Assembly: GCF_900107585.1 (NCBI RefSeq)
Contig: NZ_FNQM01000014.1
Location: 1 to 64,000, forward strand
DNA length: 64,000 bases
Reading direction: 5' to 3'
From: Rubrimonas cliftonensis
Lineage (GTDB): Bacteria > Pseudomonadota > Alphaproteobacteria > Rhodobacterales > Rhodobacteraceae
The position numbers and the translations under genes are program-made. Positions 10,101-16,827 of the stretch are shown in pieces; the stretch's first letter is position 1, and each line of letters starts with the position of its first letter. The notes beneath the pieces were generated by a model. It saw nothing but the letters and a program-made list of their open reading frames with translations, did no database searches and was not told where the DNA came from.

Positions 10101-12101
10101 CCCGTCGCCGGGCGCGATCCACCGCCCGGTCGCCTGGTCCACCGATCCGGGGCGCTTCATCGCGCGGATGTCGGGATGCATCTCGGCGAGCGAGAGGGTC
10201 GGCTCCCACTGACCGTCTGGCAGCTTGCGCGTCCCATCCTCAAGCGTGTCGTGAACGCGCCAGAGCTCCCACATGCCTTGCGCGAAATGCGGGTAGAGGT
10301 GGCAGTGGAAGATCGAGTCGCCCACCGTGCGGTTGCGATTGCCCGAACCGAGCGTGTCGAACCAGCCGGTCTCGCCTGCCCGCGCGCCGCGCCGGTAGAC
10401 CTCCATGCCGCCGCCATAGATGTCGTAGCTGAACCCCTGCTGCGGCGCCACGGTCTGGCTGTCGAGATAGGCTCCGCGGCCGCCGTCATTTCCGGTGAAC
10501 CATTGATGCGCGTGTAGATGGAAGACATGCGTCTCCTTTGGCCCCGCATGGTAATTGCGGAACACCACGGCGTCATTGAGATAGGAATGGTGGACGTTCG
10601 AAGGATCGTCGCTGAAGTGCTCCAGCAGCGCCGGATCACCGTTGGCCCAGGATGTGAGGAAGAACTCCTCGTACAGACATTCGAGACAATTCGCGGCCGG
10701 ACCGATGCCTTTTCGGTTCGCCAGCAGCATCCCACCCATGCCGCCCGCACCGTAATTGATCCCGAAGCCGTCCCGCACCCCGGCGAGCTGGCCGCCGCTA
10801 AAATCTCCAAGTTCCTCGAAATTGCGCGGATAGAAGGTCTTAAGCTCGTCGTGGAAGAAGACCGAGAACTCGCGGAAGCTGAGCGCGGGCTCCTCTTCGA
10901 AGGCATCGCGCCAGATTACCGCGTTGAGGTCTGAATGGATGATCTCGAAGGCGTCTTCCGCGTCGTCGACCGCGCGCAGCATGTTGAGCACGGGCACGCC
11001 GCTCTGACCTGAGACGGGGTCGTCGAGAGTCAGTTCGTAGCGTGTCTCGTCGGCGATCTGCGCAGCGTCGACGGCGTGGCGCACGCCGACGCCGGCGGGG
11101 TTCCAGACCCTCTCGAAAGCGGTGCGCGTGATCTGACTGCGATACCAGCGCGCGTCTGTCTTTTGCACGTTCACGGCGCCGAACAACCCGTGCGTGAGAC
11201 TGCCGCCGTCACCCTGCCCGCCCGAGGGGGCGCCGGTGCTCGCCATGAAGAATGGCCCTTCGCGCTCGACGAGGAAAAAGCAATCGACCGTCTCGCCGGG
11301 CGCGATCACGCCAAGGCCCGTGCAGGCGTCATGCGGCTCCGCGCGGATCGCCCGCCGGGCGGCGTCGAGGCGGGGCGTCCCGTCAGGGTTGCGCGCGAAA
11401 TTGATCGCGGCGAGACCCTGGATAGCGAGGTTCGCCCCACGGGAACGGGGCCAGTTCAGATCGTCTTCGGGGCGGCGCGGATCCTCGCTCTGCTTGATCG
11501 CGCAGGCGACTTCGCCGTGTTTGATCTGGTGGGCTTCGCCTTGCGAGACCCATTGACGAAGCTTGTGATAAAGCAAGCCGAACGGCCCGCCTTTGGCGCT
11601 CCCCTCGGCACCGCAGTAGTCTCCCGAGAAAGACGGATCGTGCTCGCGCAGCAGGTTCGACAGGCGGATATGAAGAACGTCGCCGACATTGGCGCGCAGC
11701 GTGAGCGGGCGAGGCCGCTTGCAATCCTTGAGCCGGACTTCGCCCGGCGCAAGCTCGCCGCGCCAGCCCTCGACGCCGGTCGTCTTGTCGCACGCATCGG
11801 CGTCTATCGCGTCGGGCGCGATGGCGACGGGGGTGAGGTCGCGGCGCAGCGCGTAGATCATGCCATAGGGGTTGAACGACCCAAAACGGTTGTAGACCAG
11901 CATCTGGTCGACCGCCGCCACATCGGCGCAGATCGTCCTGCCGAACCTGCCGCGCTGCGCGTCGCCCACCAGCGTCGAGACCGCGCCGTGGACAGGCGCG
12001 CAGGTCATCGGATTTTCGATGCTCTGGGCGACGGCGGGCAGGGTGGCGGAGAGCGAAAGCGCAACAATCGAAATAATGCGCCCGACGGACAAATAGTGCA
12101 T
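4140..12101 (-). CDS. Giant (2653-residue) multicopper oxidase, McoA/MnxG-like
   Basis: An exported multicopper oxidase of unusual size. The ATG at 12101 is chosen over an in-frame GTG 36 bp upstream because it begins a good signal peptide and follows a GGAG box at seven bases. Copper motifs, numbered from this ATG: HxxHxH at H525-V-F-H528-L-H530; H599-C600-H601 with H605 and M610, which completes a type 1 site; HxH at H1048-I-H1050; and H1183-D-H1185-F-G-P. Together these supply type 1 and trinuclear sites, but in the order 3-4-1-2, as in permuted MnxG-type enzymes. Degenerate copies near H304, H1527 and H2345-H2348 suggest many cupredoxin domains. Four-electron O2 reduction coupled to an outer-sphere substrate is expected from the family. 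Mn(II) as substrate is inference. SCO, cytochrome and propeller genes follow in the same operon. Confidence 0.88.
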   Translation of the reverse strand: MHYLSVGRIISIVALSLSATLPAVAQSIENPMTCAPVHGAVSTLVGDAQRGRFGRTICADVAAVDQMLVYNRFGSFNPYGMIYALRRDLTPVAIAPDAIDADACDKTTGVEGWRGELAPGEVRLKDCKRPRPLTLRANVGDVLHIRLSNLLREHDPSFSGDYCGAEGSAKGGPFGLLYHKLRQWVSQGEAHQIKHGEVACAIKQSEDPRRPEDDLNWPRSRGANLAIQGLAAINFARNPDGTPRLDAARRAIRAEPHDACTGLGVIAPGETVDCFFLVEREGPFFMASTGAPSGGQGDGGSLTHGLFGAVNVQKTDARWYRSQITRTAFERVWNPAGVGVRHAVDAAQIADETRYELTLDDPVSGQSGVPVLNMLRAVDDAEDAFEIIHSDLNAVIWRDAFEEEPALSFREFSVFFHDELKTFYPRNFEELGDFSGGQLAGVRDGFGINYGAGGMGGMLLANRKGIGPAANCLECLYEEFFLTSWANGDPALLEHFSDDPSNVHHSYLNDAVVFRNYHAGPKETHVFHLHAHQWFTGNDGGRGAYLDSQTVAPQQGFSYDIYGGGMEVYRRGARAGETGWFDTLGSGNRNRTVGDSIFHCHLYPHFAQGMWELWRVHDTLEDGTRKLPDGQWEPTLSLAEMHPDIRAMKRPGSVDQATGRWIAPGDGLTPRNVGTPIPAVTPLRGQPWPVLPTYDEGQATLTVAEDGAGATVAVVETEPAPEGTEITAFPGYPFYIAGRPGHRPPQAPMDIARKLSGDLVTGEYLDGGLPRHVVTDNAKRDLPFEAPPNVTERLAKPSQARNLADALTDSDLADREALQSQVIAAALALGDMSMKFKEAELDLLAYDGEPIERAAMAFHHDGTVHGGGAALDVRAPDGSPATFVAEEGGYKTFGGSGLFTVNAAPAKPGAPFADPCGAPTGMGRLSVAGLMLEQDPFVAGLLDPTFAPDPAVIGYRRYEASAVQVDLITNRAGWHDPQARINVLTAKSDDYKDGKGRISPKVTASEEPFFFRALSGECIEFRHTNELPKELELDDFQVKTPTDTIGQHIHLVKFDVTSSDGSGNGFNYEDGTFAPDEIAVRICAAKNTPSASDVTSNRAPGELAMREFEGLCVFDEKTGLWKVSSAFDKQIWRMKRGAQPDLFQTTTQRWFADPILSDIRAPDDGAGAQAGNADRTLRTVFSHDHFGPSSIQQHGFYTALLIEPATAQICDDSPLSCTAPRADRSMIVAGEADIGARKVIVNLTPEPGDLIEYREYALSIADFALLYDPRDTMSAAEIDTLSKTLADEDDIEALAARERRMKGMVTLFCEARYGIAKSAPRMEAFCDSALGEDSDGFWFAEDGDTPPAWLAAARPGDRSDHKTGLTTNLLADLRVIHKGASLAADDYLLKHLTEYRAAAAGYAADDPRARLASPVAPPQRPESISVDHHDPYLINYRGEPLPLRIGVDSSASPDCNLKAKPEDWVSPLLSGVTERCSISRQRPGDEGDFANVMLSALHGDPATPIIEAFDGDHLQFRLIQGAQEVQHTFTLEGYTWPRNVDQAFPAAQTRPWQDDTPVATLARRCELEGGPLSGVRMASAGRPDQYRAWQRHGWQGFSATADRNFWRDMEEQIALCFNNDGRIAAQEVGISEHFEFESAFLYDTNFEAVAKELVARAEARTGETVSAATRLEDVRALQRLTRLQLRTLDTPYHFGSQDALWNGAWGLVRVGAKTRRFELFRALERDLSERAVELESLTRDDPGAIVPDALRRRLDPLLADPLGQTLRRRPELGPDAALLTAPRALRSAPPAEPTQEPREGGADEEGAVVQPLTRFRNEAIDAIEAAPPDQLAPLVERLERAGRVEIEDLTAQRLAELFGRLRTPPDPETAIPDYRPVAECEPGAPRVYAAIVAIEAETVFRGTTPSGQPGTPYSEELLDGNGLFFALVDPRALVDPERPERVTDVQIEDRANWTAIPLPRIVDLIRATYHRPEPLVINVNAGDCVHMTVLNALRSRRGASPGLSDIPGDANMTPIVSLDVERAWSENERPDGTIFATAGTDRRRDAIPSARLALSFPLPVLTRQSAYARPYGDNPVWALAGVDRHAAEMGTAVLSIEDRPDLLEKPGPRLAQIEQLEFYAGLVYAPAGIGTTAPLRVSDAVNILLPDLILTRLGAEGGPTLPDGVARLPARPELGAADAQILGEQIVALQEDRAVVTERLAQTLDGALLEPGASPALEPMLRDPALRARITPQRVGPTPPTAPADGDPASIMAIELSVGPRLEDRIVLPMADAIDVLRAGGVIDAETQRRVVEIGDRALSDYVGRVQALNQNIFEYGTLAKLDANHLPYAFGALPLKSFGDVIGHPTHGLVGAVTVAPRGARATELRAPRTALGCDNKLIGPRGVRPALRLSDIRPEIAAEWLRAPGVVTRCDTFVIAPQPLRGAAQTSRPMWTARLDVVDPNGARHAIRQFTLFWQDGLNLRDPGSDDAYVVAGIDLDLMKDCKVCDDSYDFGDKGASYRSEPFHVRLRDTHSFPLESHSDLNRAEFGDQFFRLKPKEIPTWDDAPVPVLRAAAGEEVVVHVVHPGGRARQRAFATIGQDYNDLFPSFGFPRAALLAPGKAITVSLTKPAEPGCYLWFDGPLHLRAGGVWGLLDVVEDIDDPEATSCARRPE

Positions 12102-12140
12102 GCCTGATCTCCAATGTGAAGCGTTGTAAAATACCACCTT

Positions 12141-12159
12141 TACACCAACACCGGGTGTA
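12141..12159. promoter_or_regulatory. Inverted repeat TACACC-N7-GGTGTA upstream of oxidase
   Basis: TACACC (12141-12146) and GGTGTA (12154-12159) form a perfect 6-7-6 dyad 40 bp upstream of the oxidase start codon. A direct repeat, ATACCAC at 12131 and ATTACCAC at 12161, flanks it at a 30-bp spacing. Size and place fit an operator for a dimeric regulator; the protein is unknown. Confidence 0.4.
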
Positions 12160-12191
12160 GATTACCACAAAGTCGGTTGAGAGGGATGCGT

Positions 12192-12225
12192 AATCTGAGA
12201 TCAATAATCTGAAAGCATATCAGAT
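12192..12225. promoter_or_regulatory. AATCTGA direct repeats and ATCTGA/TCAGAT dyad
   Basis: AATCTGA occurs at 12192-12198 and again at 12206-12212, 14 bp apart. The second copy is the left arm of a perfect dyad, ATCTGA (12207-12212) with TCAGAT (12220-12225) across seven bases. Three related half-sites in 34 bp in a non-coding region suggest a second operator about 90-125 bp upstream of the oxidase start. Confidence 0.4.
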
Positions 12226-12588
12226 GTTTAACAGAGGCAGTTTGCGCAAGATGTCCCCGAGACGCCTTTCAGGCAGACCGAACCGATTCGCAATCGGGTG
12301 GCGCTGCATATTGAGGGTGGCGGCGCGGCCTGCGTCAGGTAATGCCCCGTAGAATCCGTCTGAATACACGGGCGATAGTACGCAAGCCGGGATCGTCATC
12401 CGTCGACGCCTTTTGGCGTAGCCTCCCGACCAAGGTGCCATTGACTGACCGGGCGCGCCGGCGAAATTATTTGTGGGGTTTGCGTCAGCCACGGGCATCG
12501 ATTGCGCGGTCGCCCTACGTCAAAGGGTTCAAATTGATTAGAGGCGCCGCGTTGCAGCAGTGTGGCCCGTCATGACGACAGTCCCCCC

Positions 12589-13722
12589 ATGAGACCGCTC
12601 GCATATCGTGGCGTAAAGCTGGTCCTTGCGGCGGTCGCCTCAGCCGCCCTGTTCGGATGCGCCCGGCCGCCGCTCGACGACCTGGCGAAGGAGTACACTG
12701 AAACGCTGGACGAGATCGGCTACGTCGCGGTCTTCCCGCCGCGCGAGGACATCCGCATAGGCGACATCTTCCTGCGTGCAGGCGAGCGCGACAGGCTCGA
12801 CGATCCCGAAGCCTCAGTCCGCATCCACATTGGAACGATTGAAGAACTGAGTTGCCGCGCCCGCGTACTCGCCGCGTCGCGGCTCGCCTACGCCCCTACC
12901 ACCGGCGACGGCAAAATGATCTCGCTCGCTCAGCCAGATCTACCGCAGTCGCGCTCTAGCACGCTGCCAGCGGTCGCCTTTCCCCAGGTCGTCTCCGCTG
13001 GGGCCGGTGCGGCGGCGGCCGGCGGCGGCGCCTTCGCAGGCCTCGTGTCGGCCAGCGGCGCGGGCGCGGAGCGCGTGGCCATGTCATTCGGCGCTGTACG
13101 CCACGCGAGCTCGGCAGCCTGGGCCTTTGACGGCCAGCCCATGCCCGCCTACCAGGCGCCCACCGGCGCGAAGTCGGTCCAAGACCAGCTCGCCGAGTGC
13201 GCCGCCCTCCCCGCCTTACGCTCGCGCGGCCGGAGCGCCGGGCTACGCGCCTACCACAGCACTGTGGAAACCTTCTGTCCTCATCTTGGTGCCCTGAACG
13301 TGACGGCGGCGGCCCATCGGCGCGCCTGCAGCGACCCCGGCAACAAGTGCGACTTCATCGTCGTCACCGACCTCTACCTCGCTCGGAGCATCGGCTACGG
13401 CTACGCCGACGCGGCCTCGGGCAGCTTCTCCTTCGCACGCGGCCAAGCGGCGAACCTCGCCGCCAACGCCACCGCCCCGGAACTCGCCGGCTCTCCCGGC
13501 GCGCCAGTTGCGGCCGGCGTGGCGACCGCCGCAGCCGCAATAGCCGCGCCAGGTGCGGCGGCCGAAATCTCCACGGCCCGTAGCTTCGCCTACGCGGAAC
13601 CGTTTCCGAGGCCTGTCGCAATCGCCCTCAACGCGATCTACATCGACGCCGACCAGGCATGCGAGCAGGAGCAACGTCGGACGACTGCCCCAGGCACAGG
13701 CCAGGAGGACCCATCGCCATGA
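12589..13722 (+). CDS. Lipoprotein of unknown function
   Basis: A 377-residue protein. The ATG at 12589 is preferred to an upstream GTG at 12562 because it begins a lipoprotein signal: a basic N-end, a hydrophobic stretch, then LFGC with the modified Cys near residue 22. The mature protein has a Tyr/Pro-rich opening (VAVFPPREDIRIGD), long Gly/Ala-rich runs in the middle, and several Cys residues. I do not recognise the family. Its stop overlaps the next start (ATGA), so the two exported proteins are translationally coupled and probably work together at the envelope. Nothing links them directly to the divergent oxidase operon apart from the shared promoter region. Confidence 0.7.
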   Translation: MRPLAYRGVKLVLAAVASAALFGCARPPLDDLAKEYTETLDEIGYVAVFPPREDIRIGDIFLRAGERDRLDDPEASVRIHIGTIEELSCRARVLAASRLAYAPTTGDGKMISLAQPDLPQSRSSTLPAVAFPQVVSAGAGAAAAGGGAFAGLVSASGAGAERVAMSFGAVRHASSAAWAFDGQPMPAYQAPTGAKSVQDQLAECAALPALRSRGRSAGLRAYHSTVETFCPHLGALNVTAAAHRRACSDPGNKCDFIVVTDLYLARSIGYGYADAASGSFSFARGQAANLAANATAPELAGSPGAPVAAGVATAAAAIAAPGAAAEISTARSFAYAEPFPRPVAIALNAIYIDADQACEQEQRRTTAPGTGQEDPSP

Positions 13723-14279
13723 CGACGCGACGCGATCAAACCCCGCAGTGCTCCTCCGCACCCGCCCGGCCGCACCCGCAGCTACGCAGCGCGAGCCATT
13801 TTCTGATCGGGGCGTTCCTCGTCAGCCTGTCGCCCTCCCTGGCCGTCGCGCAAATGTCCACGCAGCCCGAAGACCCGCGGGACACTGTCTTGCGCCTGCC
13901 GGTTGTCTCTTCCGGCGACGTCGTCGCGACCGCCCTGTTCTCCTTTCGCCAAGGCGTCTGGCCGACGTGCCCGGCTGCCGTGCAGCCTCCGTCGAACAAT
14001 TCTGATACGGTCGAGATTGTCGGACCGGAGGCGCTCCGTCGATCCGACGGGCGCCCAGCCAAGCGCGAATGCTACGCCGATGACGAAGGCAACTGCTACT
14101 GCTTCGGCGACTCCAGCCCCACCGGAGAGCCGCCGGTTCTTCTGGTGCTGTCGCGCGACGTCATGGATGGTGTGCGCGCGCTCTGGAACGGCGAGAAGAT
14201 AGAGGACACGCGCCTCCATCCTCTCGACGTCGAGGAGGCTCCGGCCGTGCAGCGGTTCCAAGCCGGTTCCCTTCGATGA
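13719..14279 (+). CDS. Secreted hypothetical protein coupled to lipoprotein
   Basis: A 186-residue protein starting at the ATG in the ATGA overlap with the lipoprotein stop, preceded by AGGAGG at about 13703. An unusually long N-region (about 30 residues) precedes a hydrophobic core and an AVAQ cleavage site, so it is probably exported. The mature part holds a short Cys cluster (ECYADDEGNCYCFGD). The family is not recognised. It is the second and last gene of a two-gene unit, and no terminator hairpin was found immediately downstream. Confidence 0.6.
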   Translation: MTTRRDQTPQCSSAPARPHPQLRSASHFLIGAFLVSLSPSLAVAQMSTQPEDPRDTVLRLPVVSSGDVVATALFSFRQGVWPTCPAAVQPPSNNSDTVEIVGPEALRRSDGRPAKRECYADDEGNCYCFGDSSPTGEPPVLLVLSRDVMDGVRALWNGEKIEDTRLHPLDVEEAPAVQRFQAGSLR

Positions 14280-14433
14280 TCCTGCGAAAGCCGGCGCTTC
14301 TACACCATCGGGTGGGGCACTTCCCTCGCCCTTTCCGGCGGCGCCGCCATGTTGATTTCAGCGGGTGAGCATAACGCATATCTAATTGAGGAAGCCGAAG
14401 CCAGTCTCAACCCTCTGAGTTTGAACGCTGTGC

Positions 14434-14640
14434 TCACGTCACCGAAGCAAATGGCTTCGCTGTTTTCGTGTGTCCATCGGCCAGCCCCTCAATCTCGCGA
14501 CCGACCTGCTCGAGCCGGGCCACATCCTCGCCGAGTTCGGCCAGCATCCGCCGCATCGCCGGCGTCAGGTCGTTGGTCTCGTAAGCAAGCACCCGCGGCA
14601 GATCGCGCCCGAAGACCCCGGCTCCCTGCCGGATCGCCAC
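14434..14640 (-). pseudogene. Possible remnant of an IS110-type transposase
   Basis: This frame encodes 68 residues whose middle (about 10-52: GRDLPRVLA... LTPAMRRMLAEL... REIEGLAD) resembles the linker helix between the DEDD and C-terminal domains of IS110-family transposases. Neither catalytic region nor element ends are present. If the resemblance is real, this is a short internal fragment of a decayed element. The assignment rests on pattern memory only and is weak. Confidence 0.25.
14443..14466 (+). terminator. Weak hairpin with T-rich tail
   Basis: CGAAGC (14443-14448) pairs with GCTTCG (14454-14459) across a five-base loop and is followed by CTGTTTT. A six-pair stem is short for an intrinsic terminator. 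It could end transcripts from the upstream lipoprotein pair. Confidence 0.3.
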
Positions 14641-14940
14641 GCCTTATTCGAGGCAGGACGTCCGCGCCTGGTTGATGGCGCGTGTCCGGCTTTAGCATGT
14701 GTAGCGAACGACCGCTCCGACGCCGGCGCTGCAGCATCCGCCCTAAGTGTCGCGGCGGCGCAGAGTGTTGCACGCGCGTGCAGCATAATCAGGGTGTGGC
14801 GGGTAAGGGCTCGATCCAGCCCTCCGCCGCGTTCCGTATGAATGACCGTTCCGTGCGCATGCCGGCCGCCCGTCGGCGCATCCTGCGCAACGCGCGCCCG
14901 CCTCACGGTTCTTCCTGCGCGGTCGTCTTCGGCTCCCGGA

Positions 14941-15621
14941 TCAGAGATACCCGGCGACGATCTCCGCCATGCGTTCCGGCCCGAGCACGGGCGGCAGCAG
15001 CGTCAGCACCTTCCCGTCGCCGCCCACGAGGTAGATGAACGAGCCGTGGCTGTAGACCGGCTGGCCGGCGGGATCCTCGAAGACGACTTCGGCGGAGACC
15101 TGGAAGGCGCCCCTGGCCGCCGCCAGCGCCGCCTCGTCTCCGGTCAGCGCCACGAGCCGGGGATGGATGCGCGGCGCGGCGACGGAGAGCGCCTCGGGCG
15201 TGTCGCGCGCGGGGTCCACCGTGATCAGCACCGGCGAGAGCGCCGCGGCGCGGTCCCCGAGCAGGTCGAGCGTCTCCGCCATCCGCGGCAGCGCGACCGA
15301 GCATATCGCCTCGCACTGCGCGTATCCGAAGAAGAGCAGCATCGGCCGCCCGGCGAAATCGGCCTCGGTGCGGCGCGCGCCGGTCTGGTCGATCAGGTCG
15401 AAGCGCGCCGAGATGGTCACGGGGAAGGGCGTTCGGGCGGGCGATCGACCAGCCGACCGCGCGGCGGGCGGGACCGCGGCGGCGACATGCGCCGCCGCCT
15501 CGTTCGGGTCGGCATGAACGACGCCGTCATGGGCGCCCGCCCTTGTCGCCGCCAGCGCAGCAAGGCTCGCCAGAGCCAACAGCAGCGCCGCGGCGCGGCG
15601 GGCCGGGCCGCGGCGCCTCAT
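14941..15621 (-). CDS. SCO1/SenC-family protein (second copy)
   Basis: A 226-residue exported thioredoxin-fold protein with a signal peptide to about residue 30 and a His-containing linker (AHDGVVHAD). The SCO metal site is intact: C103-E-A-I-C107 in the CxxxC loop and H192 in YSHGSFIYL. It is the last gene of a three-gene unit and overlaps the upstream secreted Cys protein by 4 bp (ATGA). SCO proteins move copper to periplasmic or membrane copper enzymes or act as thiol reductants. The partners here are two uncharacterised Cys proteins, not oxidase subunits, so the client is unknown. It is clearly diverged from the SCO at 1694-2278. Confidence 0.9.
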   Translation of the reverse strand: MRRRGPARRAAALLLALASLAALAATRAGAHDGVVHADPNEAAAHVAAAVPPAARSAGRSPARTPFPVTISARFDLIDQTGARRTEADFAGRPMLLFFGYAQCEAICSVALPRMAETLDLLGDRAAALSPVLITVDPARDTPEALSVAAPRIHPRLVALTGDEAALAAARGAFQVSAEVVFEDPAGQPVYSHGSFIYLVGGDGKVLTLLPPVLGPERMAEIVAGYL

Positions 15622-16190
15622 TCGAAGAGATACGCCTTGAACGCGGCGTCCTCCTCCAGCCCGAGCCCGAGATGACCATCGCGCGCGATGAGCGCCTGCA
15701 CGCGGCGGTCATTGCGGAACCATGGTCCTTCCTCGCCCGCGGCCTCGGGGTTGCGGGCGGCCCATGCGTCCGTCCAGCGGTTCGCGGGAAGGAACTCCGC
15801 GTCGCCCGGCCCGCGGATGCGCTGGAGGTGATAGACCTTGAACGGGTTGGCCGCGTCGTCGCCGACGAGGTTGCCGTCCACCTCGACCGTCTCGCCGCAA
15901 TAGGGCAGCAGGTCGTCGACGGCGCCGTTGAAGAGCGCCTGCGCGTTCTTCAGCACGGGCACGATGGCGCCGTCGGCGGCGCGCAGCAGGGCGAGCTGGC
16001 GCGCGCCGCCGCCGCAATCGGCAGGGCAGTCCCCGGTCAGTTCGCACAGCGTGTCGACGACGCGGGCCTCGAATCGCGCCGGCTCCTCGCCGGTGAGGCT
16101 CCAGGACTGCGCCTCGGAACCCGCCGAGAAGCGGCCCTCCTGCGCCAGCGCCGGCGCGGCGAACAGGGCGAGGATCGCGAGCGCCCTCAT
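15618..16190 (-). CDS. Secreted Cys-containing protein of SCO unit (B)
   Basis: A 190-residue exported protein. The start at 16190 overlaps the stop of the upstream gene (ATGA) and opens a clear signal peptide, MRALAILALFAAPALAQ. The mature part has C49, C55 and C59 (the last two as C-x3-C) and C98, then a VEVDGNLVG-like strand; the C-terminal 70 residues are polar and Trp-rich. A pattern hhDTxC ... C-x3-C-xxGG ... LLxxxDGxhhxxLK is shared with the neighbouring 16187-16645 product, so the two look like diverged copies of one beta-rich fold. Function is unknown. Coupling to an SCO protein suggests copper or thiol chemistry in the periplasm. Confidence 0.7.
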   Translation of the reverse strand: MRALAILALFAAPALAQEGRFSAGSEAQSWSLTGEEPARFEARVVDTLCELTGDCPADCGGGARQLALLRAADGAIVPVLKNAQALFNGAVDDLLPYCGETVEVDGNLVGDDAANPFKVYHLQRIRGPGDAEFLPANRWTDAWAARNPEAAGEEGPWFRNDRRVQALIARDGHLGLGLEEDAAFKAYLFE

Positions 16191-16645
16191 TTCTGCGGCT
16201 CCGGAATGGCGAAAGGCGGCACGACGTCGAAATCCTCGTGGCTGCGGTTGACGAGGCCGAGGTTCTCCACCACGCGATCGACGATGAGGTAGTTCACCCC
16301 GTCGCGGACATGCAGCGCGCCGTCCGCCACGAGCCGGTCGCTCTGGACTTCGAGGATCGCGTCGCCGCCGGTCACGGCCGCGTCGCCCTCCCACTTCAGC
16401 ACCATGTACACCGTGCCGTCGTCGGCCAGCAGTCCGACCGGAATGCCGCCCGCCGCGCACCACAGCGCGCAGGTGTGGTGCGCCGAGCCGGTGACGCTCT
16501 CGGGAAAACCCATCACGCCCGAGAAATAGCACCATGTGTCGATCATCTCGCCCGTGACCTGCACGCGCTCCACCGCCGTCGCCGGTCCCGCCAGCGCGAG
16601 AGCGGCCAGCCCGCCCGCCAGCGTTCGCCTCGCCATCATCCGCAT
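16187..16645 (-). CDS. Secreted HHxCxxxC protein of SCO unit (A)
   Basis: A 152-residue exported protein with a signal peptide ending near residue 24. Distinctive residues are C39 in MIDTWC, and H56-H57-x-C59-x3-C63, a cluster well suited to bind copper or heme or to form a disulphide. A beta-rich stretch follows (GIPVGLLADDGTVYMVLK). It is the first gene of the unit and is followed by its apparent paralogue and an SCO protein, all overlapping by 4 bp. Upstream, a 22-bp tandem duplication carries a duplicated GGGAGG ribosome binding site. I do not recognise a named family; periplasmic metal handling is inference from motif and context. Confidence 0.7.
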   Translation of the reverse strand: MRMMARRTLAGGLAALALAGPATAVERVQVTGEMIDTWCYFSGVMGFPESVTGSAHHTCALWCAAGGIPVGLLADDGTVYMVLKWEGDAAVTGGDAILEVQSDRLVADGALHVRDGVNYLIVDRVVENLGLVNRSHEDFDVVPPFAIPEPQK

Positions 16646-16648
16646 CCC

Positions 16649-16692
16649 GCTTCCCTCCCGAACCGCCCGAGCTTCCCTCCCGAACCGACCGA
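16649..16692. repeat. 22-bp tandem duplication at the ribosome binding site
   Basis: A 22-bp unit beginning GCTTCCCTCCCGAACCG is repeated directly at 16649 and 16671 with one difference near its end. On the minus strand the repeat contains GGGAGGGAAG, so the downstream gene has two copies of its Shine-Dalgarno sequence, the nearer one correctly placed. Confidence 0.8.
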
Positions 16693-16827
16693 ATCGAGCA
16701 TAGCGCCCGATCGCGGCGCCGGTGCGTCACCGATGCGCGACCGGGCCCGTGATGCGGCGTGAGAGGGTGCGGCGTAAGGCCCCGCCGGCGCGCTTGACGG
16801 ATGCGCGCGCGACCTGCCATCACGACG

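Larger units (their letters stand above)
12102..12588. promoter_or_regulatory. Divergent promoter region of oxidase operon and lipoprotein pair
   Basis: This 487-base AT-richer gap separates the minus-strand oxidase (start 12101) from the plus-strand lipoprotein (start 12589). It must hold both promoters. I see no convincing gene: the open frames at 12220-12498 and 12342-12575 have no recognisable features. Two perfect dyads near the oxidase end are listed separately. No clear sigma-70 boxes could be fixed by eye. Confidence 0.5.
14280..14940. other. Gene-poor stretch with a possible transposase remnant
   Basis: These 660 bases lie between two convergent units and carry no convincing intact gene. 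Several GC-driven open frames overlap on both strands. The only patch with protein-like character is the minus-strand segment listed separately. A weak hairpin is present at 14443-14466. The rest shows nothing I can name. Confidence 0.4.

Noticed and set aside
12220-12575. Small open frames on both strands in the oxidase/lipoprotein gap
   Set aside because: They overlap each other, have no ribosome binding site or recognisable product, and sit over the operator region.
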